Shown here: positions 55,650-64,000 of the stretch, in pieces | Numbering within the stretch: the stretch's first letter is position 1 | How the letters are laid out: each line of letters opens with the position of its first letter | Assembly (NCBI GenBank): GCA_009667805.1 | Contig: CM019066.1 | Coordinates: forward strand, 326,798,690 to 326,862,689 | Direction: 5' to 3' | DNA: 64,000 nucleotides | DNA from: Leptobrachium leishanense | Lineage: Eukaryota > Chordata > Amphibia > Anura > Megophryidae | Position numbers and translations under genes: made by a program | Notes under the pieces: model-generated | The model's database searches: none | Seen by the model: the letters and a program-made list of their open reading frames with translations, nothing else | What the model was told of the DNA's origin: nothing

Positions 55650-56365
55650 GGGCTATATTACATTCTTCACGCAAAAAGCCTCGCGCAAAGCAAAAATTTT
55701 TGCGCCAAGCATTAAACTTTTGCGCACGCAAATCACTGCTGCAATTACATTCCTCGCGGCTTTTTTCATCCGCCGATCAATTGCACGCGCAAACGGTACA
55801 CGCACAAATGCAAGCGCAGTGCCATCTCGCGCAAAAATCTTTGCGCGCGCAGTTTTGTGCACCCATTCAGCCAATCAAAATGCAGAAACACACCTATCAA
55901 ACGCAACTGAATTGAATCTGCCGGAGGCATCGGAGACGGATTCTGCGTCTATGATGCAAAATGAGCACATATGCTACAGTAATAATATACACACACCTGC
56001 CATCATCCATTATATTGTTGCTGCATTACTTTTTATGGGCTGCTTTTTTTTTTTTTGGTTAGCTAGGTTGTTCTGATATGCTGTTACCACCAGCTTTTTG
56101 CAGTTGCTAAAATTATGCGCGCAAAGGCTATGCGGTAATTGTGCGCTGGTATTACATTCGCATTTACGCTCACAATGTTAAGTATAGGACACGCGAAGTA
56201 CAGTAAGCTCGCGCAGGGTTTGCGAAGGTTCACCTGCGGTAGACAATTGGGCGCTGTTGTTGCGCTGACTATGTAATACAAGATTAGGCGCAAATGGTTT
56301 TACCCCTCGCGTTAATGTTTTTTTGCGACGGCGCAAACGTTTGCGTGAAGATTGTAATTTAGCCC
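55650..56365. mobile_element. TWA-target MITE with GCGCAAA-rich ends
   Basis: Ends read GGGCTATATTACATTCTTCA and, reverse complemented, GGGCTAAATTACAATCTTCA. TAA flanks both sides (55647-55649 and 56366-56368). Subterminal regions are dense in TTTGCGCG/CGCGCAAA motifs. The right TAA is shared with the next element. Confidence 0.75.
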
Positions 56366-56368
56366 TAA

Positions 56369-56803
56369 GGCTGGGGCCAGACGAACGCAGTGAGAACGTG
56401 CGTTTAGGCGCAATTTATTACAGCCGTGGTAGCAGCAAATGATGTCCAACGCAGGCCCACACACGAAGTACGGCTGCACGAAAGTTCGGCCGCACGACGG
56501 AAGCGGCAAACGAATGCATTTTCACAAGAACGCCGAACCACTAGTACTGACGTACAGAGTGCGCTGCGTCCGCTGCGTCCACATAGCGGCGTGTGTGCAT
56601 GATTAGGAGACGTCAGACGCTGCTCATGTCCGGCCAACATAACGTCCAGACACCCAAAGTTTCCTGGTTTGGATTCGTAAAAATCACGGCCCAAATTGCG
56701 CATCGTATGACCGCTATCGTGCCTTCTGTGAAGAAATGCGTTCGGACGCATCAACTCACTTTTTGACGGTAGACGTGAAAAATGCGTTCGTCTGACCCTA
56801 GCC
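56369..56803. mobile_element. Harbinger-like MITE, GGCTRGGGTCAGACG family, copy 3
   Basis: Ends read GGCTGGGGCCAGACGAACGC and, reverse complemented, GGCTAGGGTCAGACGAACGC. Flanks TAA (56366-56368) and TTA (56804-56806). It directly abuts the previous MITE. Confidence 0.8.
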
Positions 56804-56806
56804 TTA

Positions 56807-57645
56807 GACTTGTAACGGAAAGGAGGTTTATTTTGTTTTGGATTTTTTTATGATTCTTTTTGCAAATCAAGACTAACGGGGCTTAAAAAATGATAGGTCA
56901 AAATAGCGAAGGTTTCTGTTGTGACTAAGAATGAGCAATCGGTTTTTAAATCATTCACAATTCTTCCAGTTGATGCTGCTGGAGTATTTACACCCAAACA
57001 CTGATTTCCCCCTCCCCTGCCTTGAGCAGTTTTATTATTACGGTTACAACAAGTTATTAAAAAACAGGACAAATCACTATGATCACAAAATGTGCTTCTT
57101 CATCAGGGGCAGCGTGGGAAGATGGTATACAGTTTATTTTGTTTACATTACCTTTCGGAATGATGTTTGGCAAGAGAAGTACCATGACCGAAAAAATAAC
57201 TAAACGAAGTATACCTGAATGTCAGGCTGCAAAGCAGTGAACAGCCTCCACTAAAAACTCAGGTGATAACTGGAAATGTGGTGCAAGGACAGAATGTGAC
57301 GGGTCACCAAGCAACTGAGAGACTTTTCCCAGATGGGAAGTCAGCAGTGTAGACGCTCAGAAAAAGTAAATTACATTTAAAAACGCTTGTGTACAGGATG
57401 TTGTTTTCTTTCAGGACAAATCTATCCCCAGATAAAACGTTCTAGAGGATGTCATGCAGCTTTACAATGAAATTTTCTGCAAACACTTTAGGGCTATTCA
57501 CTAAGTGCCGGCGATTGTAGGAGTTACAAATACCGACCAAAGTCGTTGTTATTGCAGCGTCGACAAAAAAACACCCATTTAGAAAACTAAAAACCAATCG
57601 GCAACAGGAGAGTCTTTACTGTGCAGCTTCTCCTGTCACTCTTTG
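56807..57645. other. Intron 2, no recognisable element
   Basis: Nothing recognised. Confidence 0.35.
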
Positions 57646-57652
57646 GATCTTA

Positions 57653-58112
57653 GGCTAATGTCAGGCGGACGCAGTGATCACGTCCGTGCTCCCGCACAGT
57701 TTAACGTCCGCCGTAGCATAGAATCATGAGCAATAGAGACCCACACACTAAGTGCGTCCACACCGAACTGCGCACGCACAACGTACGTGGCAAATGGACG
57801 CAAGTTAGGCAAGAACGTAAAACCGCTAGAACGGACACACAGAGCGCGCCATGTCAATCACGTCCGCGTAGCGTTCTTTGTGCGTGATGAGGAGACGTCA
57901 GACGCAGCACATTTGCGACGTCCAGCACCTTGACGTACAAAATGCCTTTTCATATCCTTTTTCATATTAATTTTGTTTCCCATATTTCCCCTTTTTTCTA
58001 CGTCCGTCATAAAAAACTGACTGTGTGGTGTCTACAGTATCTTCCGTCAGAACGTCCGTCTGCTTTTCACGCATGCAGAGTGCGCTCAGACTGCGTTCAT
58101 CTGACTTTAGCC
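57653..58112. mobile_element. Harbinger-like MITE, GGCTRGGGTCAGACG family, divergent copy 4
   Basis: Ends read GGCTAATGTCAGGCGGACGC and, reverse complemented, GGCTAAAGTCAGATGAACGC. TTA flanks both sides (57650-57652 and 58113-58115). The body is clearly more diverged than copies 1-3. Confidence 0.75.
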
Positions 58113-58603
58113 TTATTCTTTGAAATGTTGGCGATTGTTGGCAGCACAGCATCGGCAGTTTCCACCAGTATTTGCATCACCGTCACTTACTGAATAACCC
58201 CTTTTTGTTTGCATTTCAATAATCCGTTTGGAGTCTGGTGACTTTGCTATAATTTGCAACTGTACGGTAATCACATAGTTTCGTTTGATAACATCCTTCC
58301 AGACAAAATGCGAAGCATTGAGTTTAAGCACATGATCAAACCCTAAATTGTGCCGTGACGGTTAGATGACTCAGCTGTGGAGAAATGCTGGAAAGCGGTT
58401 AAACACATGTTCGGAGAACACAGGCTAAATATAGTTATTGTAATTCCATTTATGGGTTTACTGAGCTAAATTGCTAAATATTAGCTTTGCGTAAAATTCT
58501 ATAGCTTGCTGGGAGCAAACAACCGCCAGGAATACTAAGTCTGAATTCTAGTACAAACTTTATGGTCAAATTCTAGTGTTTTGAAAGTACACTACAAAAT
58601 TAC

Positions 58604-58793
58604 TTTTTTATAATCCGACCCAACCACTGACACTAGAATTAAACTAGCTACAAGTTCAAAGCTCGCATGAGGACACTCAGAACAGTTTCTACCCCATGTT
58701 CTGCTACATATGGTCAGAAGAGGTGGCGAAACGCGCTGCTCGATGTGTCGTTGGACCACAGGTAAGTAAGGGAATTTTTAAGATGCCTAGTTT
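58604..58793 (+). mobile_element. 190-bp insert with 20-bp target duplication
   Basis: AAAGTACACTACAAAATTAC is duplicated at 58584-58603 and 58794-58813. Inside, GGTCAGAAGAGGTGGCGAAA followed by CGCGC resembles a hammerhead core with the box mutated (CAGAAGA). A GGTAAGTAAG donor-like site follows, as in other hammerhead-bearing copies of this window. Confidence 0.65.
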
Positions 58794-58819
58794 AAAGTAC
58801 ACTACAAAATTACAGTCAG

Positions 58820-59220
58820 TGACCTGCGTCTAGCTTCTCCCCACATCACCTCTTCCCATGATAGACTGCAGATTTCTCCCGCACAGCCCCCATCCTCTGG
58901 AACGACCTCCCTCGTACGGTCAGATTTTCCCCTAAAGACTTTCCTATTTAGGGAAGCCTACCACCCGACTCACTGACGCAACCAGTCCATCACTCCCACC
59001 TTGCAGTCCATCACTCCCACCTTGCAGTCCATCACTCCCACCTTGCAGTCCATCACTCTCACCTTGCAGTCCTCTCCTCCTGTTTCCACCCCCATCCCTT
59101 CTAGATTGTGAGTTCCCACGGGAATAGGGTGTTCGTTTCCTCCTGTACTGTCTATACTGTGCCCATTGTACAGCGCTGCGGAATATGCTGGCGCTTTATA
59201 AATAAAGATTAATAATAAGT
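58820..59220 (+). pseudogene. L2-like LINE 3' end
   Basis: The sequence CCCCCATCCTCTGGAACGAC (about 58890) corresponds to the APxLWNDLP motif near the C-terminus of L2-type RTs. A four-fold repeat of TGCAGTCCATCACTCCCACC lies at 58980-59060. The tail ATTGTACAGCGCTGCGGAAT, ATGCTGGCGCTTTATAAATA and AATAATAA ends it. Confidence 0.65.
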
Positions 59221-61035
59221 ATTAAATGATATTGCGTTTGCAAAATCAATTAACACCAGGCTGTCCATGCCAGTATCCCTTCATTTCTGAATTCCACCTT
59301 AAGCTGAGAATAGTGAGCTACTAGGGAGCAGCTCTTTATTCCCAAGCTAAGCCATTATAAACGGTCCCTATACCTATTCTATATAGTATAGAAGCCCTTA
59401 ATGTAAAGTAAAGAGCTGTTTAAGCCGAGCAGTTTGTTTGGAATAACGCCCTGAGCTGTTAACATTGGAGTCGTTAAGTATCACGGGTCCAGACATTAAC
59501 AAGTAATCTAGTTCCAGCTTATATTAGTGGTAGTGTCCCTTTAATGGCTAGATTGGAAAGGGCGCTGTCAGATTCTCTCAGGGTTTTCAGAATTTATAAT
59601 AATATATACATGCTAATAGGATACAAATGTAAAGTGCTGCTGTCTTTGTGTATATTGCTTCTGTACGTCCTCAGTGTCTCTCTACGAATAGCATTTGCTT
59701 GGGTGGGATCAGGAATGCTGGATGGTGTCACACGGGGGGAGGGCTAACTGAGGGACTTTGCAGTGAAATAAATGTGTTTTAAATTCTTTTCTGTAATTAC
59801 TTTATAAAAAAAGCAGGATTTCACTTTTTTATATCATCCTAGTGCTTGCTTTAAAAAGCAGGTATATTCTTTTCCTTTTGGAAGCTTCCAAGCATATGTG
59901 CCCTGTTCCCTCAATCAGGCAAATTATTAACACTCGCTCTCTCATAAACGCATGTGTGGGTTAATACAACGAAGGCGATAACCTATAAAAACTTTCCCTT
60001 CTTAATACACATCTGCAAACTGCTGTAAGTCCTACACCGTTCACCTGAGTTGGATGTACATACCCTCAAATTAAAGCTGACAGTCTGCAGTTAAAGCACA
60101 TTGTGTTTGTTTCATTCCAACTCCATTGTGGTGGTGTATAGAGCCAAAGATGTTAGAATTGTGTGGATGTCCCAATATTTCTGGACCTGACTGTATATTA
60201 CCTACAATTCACAGTTTAAAGATACCTGGGCCCCTGGCTATTTTATAGTTACGGTACCGTCCTGTTAGAATTAGGTATTGTTACTGTCCACTAAAATATG
60301 AAGGTACAGTGTGCAAACAGGAATGATAGAAGTTTAACATGTTATTAGAAGAAAAAAGCTGTCATGTCCAGCGTTGGGGATCTGACCCTGCGCCCGGCAG
60401 CACCGTCCTCTCGCGGTGGTCACGTGGGTGGCCAGGGGGCGGAGCCCAGCATGATGATGCGGCGCCGCCGCCGAGTTTAAAGTCAGTCTGCTCAGCAGAC
60501 TCATTGCCCTGACGTGGTTCATATTCCCTCAGTGCTTTCTGTGATTTGATTATGTGCATGACTTTGGCTATCCTTAAAGAACCCTCTCTGTGTATGACCT
60601 CTGCTATTCATAATGAACCCGCTCGGTGTTCTGACCCGGCTATTCCTGACAACCCTGCTTTAAGTATCACTTGTGGCATAAAGCTAATCATCTGTCTGGC
60701 GATAAGATCCCTGCTACATTAGCTATGTGTGTCCTCCTATTCTGGGTCTGTTAATCCTTGGATGCTCCACGATCTTTTCCTTGAAGATAGTTAGCATTAC
60801 TGACCATCCAAGGATCGGAGGGGTAGATAGGATATTGTGTACAGGGACCAGCATCATAGACCCAAAGGGGATCCGTGACAAAACCACAGTCATGCACATA
60901 AAAAGTTAGTGTAAACTAAACAAAAAAATTCTAGTTCTTCAGCCTTTCCAATTAAATGGCAAAAGCTGATAATATATGTGTGGAACCAGCCCCCATATCC
61001 CATGGCCTCATATAATATTTTTAGCTCTGTGGGTA
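59221..61035. other. Intron 2, no recognisable element
   Basis: No coding motif or element end recognised. GC-rich patch at 60370-60480 is unexplained. Confidence 0.35.
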
Positions 61036-61039
61036 CAAC

Positions 61040-61255
61040 ACTAATTTAGGATTAGGTTTAGGGTTTGAAATTGGGGTTAGCATTAGATGTTAGGGATAGA
61101 AGTTGGTGTTAGGTTACCATCTGAGTTTTTCTTTAGGATTAGGGTTACATTTATGGTTAGGGTTTACCTTAAATGTAACACTATCATTAAAAGAAGCTCA
61201 AATGGTAACGTAATCCTAATTTCTAACCCTAACCCTAATTTGTTACCCTAAGAAA
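61040..61255. repeat. Degenerate TTAGGG/CCCTAA-like inverted tract
   Basis: GATTAGGTTTAGGGTTTG and GATTAGGGTTACATTTATGG on the left, and TTCTAACCCTAACCCTAATT on the right, give an imperfect inverted arrangement of telomere-like units within an intron. Confidence 0.55.
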
Positions 61256-61570
61256 AATTATGCTCCATTTTTGGACTGGAGGGTCGAATTTAGCCGCAGC
61301 CGAACACGAAATATCAAAATTTGGCCACAGCCGAATTTGGAAAGTAGTCCAATTCCACTGTAGCCAAATTGGCGCGATATTTGTAAAGATGTGTCCTTTT
61401 TGTGTGTTTTTTTTTTTTAAGCGGATCTTTTTTGATGCGTATTAAAAAAACTATCCTCCTTTTCCATAGTAAACCATGCTACATCATGGTTTACGCTAGT
61501 GATGCTTGGATTGTAATTTTTTTTTTTTTATTTGGACCACGTTCTGATTAAAACGTTCTTCTTTCCACAG

Positions 61571-61735
61571 TTTGAAGACATTGGAAACTTTGAGACTGTA
61601 TGGCAAGTCAAGTTCTACAATTATCACAAAAGAGATCACTGCCAGTGGGGAAACAGCTTCAGCAGTATTGAATACGAGTGTAAACCCAACGAGACGCGCA
61701 GTCTGATGTGGATCAACAAAGAGATGTTCCACTAG
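61571..61735 (+). CDS. CNRIP1 exon 3 (residues 109-162 and stop)
   Basis: Acceptor TTCTTTCCACAG (AG at 61569-61570), then [47 protein letters not shown] and INKEMFH before TAG (61733-61735). The [20 protein letters not shown] stretch is the most conserved part of the family. Mammalian CRIP1a ends in a hydrophobic residue; this protein ends in His, which is noted separately. Confidence 0.95.
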   Translation, partial: FEDIGNFETVWQVKFYNYHKRDHCQWGNSFSSIEYECKPNETRSLMWINKEMFH

Positions 61736-62215
61736 AGGTTATCCACGCCAGCCCAGCCAGACCGTGATCCGGAAGATGAACTACAACCAGCACCGAAAGG
61801 CTATGAGAGACAGATGCGGAACATGAGATACATAACATATCACGGGCTCCAAAGAACTTTTATTTAATGACTAGATGTTAATTTAGAGAATTGATTTGGT
61901 GCAAAAATTTGTTTCTACCCATCGTGCATTTTCCTTGTTTATTTTACAGTAATGTTATTTTGTAAATATTGTGGTGTAATTTATGTAGTGGCTCATTGGT
62001 TGGAAATACATTTTTGGGGGAAAAAATGTGTATATTCATGTTTGTTTCTTAAAAGAAAACAGAATAGTGTTAAAGTAACAGTTAATGTTTCTTTTGTAAT
62101 TTTTTCTCCATGCATTGTTTTTTTTATGTAGATTGAAACCTATTTTTTGACTTCATGCTGTTTTTGTTGTTCACCTTTTGGTTTTGCTAAATAAACTCAG
62201 TGACTTTCCTTGGTG
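61736..62215 (+). other. CNRIP1 3' untranslated region
   Basis: Follows the stop codon without interruption by repeats. AT-rich with T runs. Ends shortly after the AATAAA at 62190. Confidence 0.6.
62190..62195 (+). terminator. Poly(A) signal AATAAA for CNRIP1
   Basis: AATAAA followed by ACTCAGTGACTTTCC, about 455 bases after the stop codon. No earlier canonical signal lies in the 3' region. Confidence 0.7.
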
Positions 62216-62700
62216 CTGCAATACTGGGCGTCTATTAAACGACAAGCAGGCAATTCTGTAATTCTTTATGATTCTTTTATATAAAATTTGCAACTTTCAG
62301 CACATGTGGATTGTCTACAACTAATATTTGGGTGATGACACTCCGAGAGCGCTCTGTAGCCTTAGACATCTGGGACTACGTCTAATCCAAATCCATGGAG
62401 AGCTATTTAACTTAACCAAAACACGATGGAGATTTCAGCCACAGGATGTCCCACCCATAAACTAAAGACCATGCTTAGCGGATACAGACAATTCTTTAAG
62501 GAAAACTATGTTGTTTTGTGCCTTTAACCCTTAAATGTTTTGTTAATATATTTTGTACCATTGTTTGTGTGGTGCGTTTGCCCTCTTCGAGTTATCCTTT
62601 GTATTGTGTCTTTGGAGTCGTGCTGTCCAGTCCCCAGAGTGTTAATTTAATATTGGAGAAAGATGGTCCTTGTAGCGCAATATTAAATTAGTTAATTTCA
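62216..62700. other. Downstream flank, nothing recognised
   Basis: No gene or element seen. Confidence 0.35.
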
Positions 62701-62703
62701 AGC

Positions 62704-62885
62704 AGTGTTTCCCAACCCTGGTCCTCAGATCCGGCTAACAGGCCAGGTTTGCAGATATGTGAAGCACAGCACAGGTGATTGGATTTGCTGCTCAGTGATT
62801 GCAGGATTCAGTCTGCATTTTCCCAAGGTGATCTGTAAAAGCTGGCCTGTTAGGGGGACCTGAAGACCAGTTTTGGGGAACACTG
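62704..62885. mobile_element. CAGTGTTTCCCAACC-type MITE, copy 3 (complete)
   Basis: Ends read CAGTGTTTCCCAACCCTGGT and, reverse complemented, CAGTGTTCCCCAAAACTGGT. Flanks ATTTCAAG and ATTTGGGA match at 5 of 8 positions, a weak hAT-type duplication. Confidence 0.75.
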
Positions 62886-62889
62886 ATTT

Positions 62890-63230
62890 GGGAGAATACA
62901 TATGGATTATGGTCACCCTATTGAGTAGCGATATTCATGCCTCCTAAGTGCTATAATGGCTTTATTTCAATCCTCCATTCTATTGTTGTCCTAAACAAAA
63001 AAAGTAAAAGTTAAATTATACTTTGACCTGCATAAGCACACATAAAATTTGTGCAAATCAATGCAAAACTGGTGTGAATATGTGAAAAGTAGGGAAAATA
63101 TACTTATATTGAGTAAAACGTGCTTATCCTTTCTCCGAGTCTCGCATCAATGGATAATGTATGGAGAGGAGAAAAGGCAATATAGTGCAATTTGGTTTAT
63201 ATATCGTGACTTAATATATATATATTACGG
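62890..63230. other. Nothing recognised
   Basis: AT-rich, no gene or element end. Confidence 0.35.
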
Positions 63231-63236
63231 TTAAAG

Positions 63237-64000
63237 CCCGAAGTGCGGTTAATCCTAGGATTACCCGGGTAACCTTGACATTACCCAGGTGTTATTAGCA
63301 AAAATCCGAAGTGAAATGAAATTTTGGACTTTACCCGGGTAATCTGCAAAGTATCCAGAGGCCTCTGGGTACTCCAGTTTTCTGCTCTGTTTTAACTGGG
63401 TAATTCGCACATACCCTAGTGTTGCTGGATAAAGTGTCACGTGTAACGAAACATCGGACTTTATCCGGGTAATCCGCAAAGTATCCAAACGCCTCTGGGT
63501 ACTCGGCTTTTCTTGGGTTTTCAGCAGGTTACAGGTGACTGAATTCAGAGGATTACCCGGATAAAGCTGCAAACTGTGATCTGACTGATAACAAAATTGT
63601 GGTTTTTGTTATTTTTAACCAAATTGTATCCACAGTCACAAACTGCACTAAATAACCGTCATGTTACTCTGTACATTAATTGTCTGAAAATTAAACTATG
63701 AAGATAAGGATATTATATAAAGAGTAACCTGATTGTTATGTTTTATAAATGATATATAAGCACATATGACACAAAATAAAGATCATGTAACTCTTTCACA
63801 TTCATATAAGAAACACATCCTGTTACTCTGTATATTCATTATATCTTTAATACATTTTAATGTTTGTCTTTTGCCATTTTCATTGATCATATCCATAGAT
63901 AAAAGCAAAATTCACTTTTACCCAAGCGGGGTTGGATGCTCTGCAGATTACCCAGGTGAAGCTGTGGATAGTCCTCAGGTTACCCAGGTAAAGCTTCAGA
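63237..64000. mobile_element. Element with clustered TTACCCGGGTAA-like palindromes, cut by window end
   Basis: GATTACCCGGGTAACC, TTACCCGGGTAATC, TTATCCGGGTAATC, ATTACCCGGATAA, ATTACCCAGGT and similar motifs occur about ten times at 63255-63560 and 63955-63990, with an AT-rich spacer between. A phrase of about 60 bases (GGACTTTAxCCGGGTAATC...GTATCCAxAxGCCTCTGGGT) is directly repeated at about 63330 and 63450. This resembles subterminal repeats of a DNA transposon; the right end lies beyond the window. Confidence 0.5.

Overview
The window is vertebrate nuclear DNA, most likely from an anuran amphibian. The only clear host gene is CNRIP1 (cannabinoid receptor-interacting protein 1, CRIP1a-type) on the + strand. 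It has three coding exons at 27568-27746, 51183-51327 and 61571-61735, giving a 162-residue protein. Its CpG-rich start lies near 27.5 kb and a poly(A) signal at 62190. Nearly everything else, including the 23.4-kb and 10.2-kb introns, is transposable elements and their decay products. The frog assignment is an inference from the repeat community: CR1 and L2 LINEs, L1-type ORF1 elements, Tc1/mariner, hAT-like and TWA-target MITEs, and tRNA-derived SINEs with an L2-like tail.

Layout. At 0-6.6 kb there are minisatellite repeats, three adjacent or nested Harbinger-like MITEs, an inverted pair of hammerhead-like motifs and an L1 ORF2 3' fragment. At 6.6-14.1 kb lies a 7.46-kb DNA transposon with an 8-bp target duplication. 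It carries an open five-exon gene for a Myb/SANT-like protein with an acidic middle. Inside it are an LTR-like insert, an inverted second copy of the Myb/SANT exon, and a retroelement with a 450-bp palindrome. At 14.4-21.4 kb are a CAGGGTTATTC-type MITE and three LINE remnants, the largest a near full-length CR1. At 22.4-26.7 kb a zinc-finger pseudogene is split by an L1-type retroposon.

CNRIP1 intron 1 holds a young Tc1 element abutting an old one, several MITEs with exact target duplications, an internally deleted sister of the 7.46-kb transposon, tRNA-derived SINEs, and two more L1-type ORF1-only retroposons. Intron 2 holds nested MITEs, a hAT element with an internal 30-bp VNTR, and end-to-end TWA MITEs. 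The window ends inside an element packed with TTACCCGGGTAA-like palindromes.

The most novel themes are these. (1) Type I hammerhead-ribozyme-like cores recur in several retroelement copies, some head to head, as expected of Penelope-like elements. (2) A DNA transposon carries a spliced Myb/SANT gene with tandemly duplicated acidic exons and no visible transposase. (3) Three poly(A)-tailed, target-duplicated, L1-type retroposons have an ORF1-like frame but no ORF2. All coordinates, splice sites and motifs were read by eye; family names are from memory and no database was searched.
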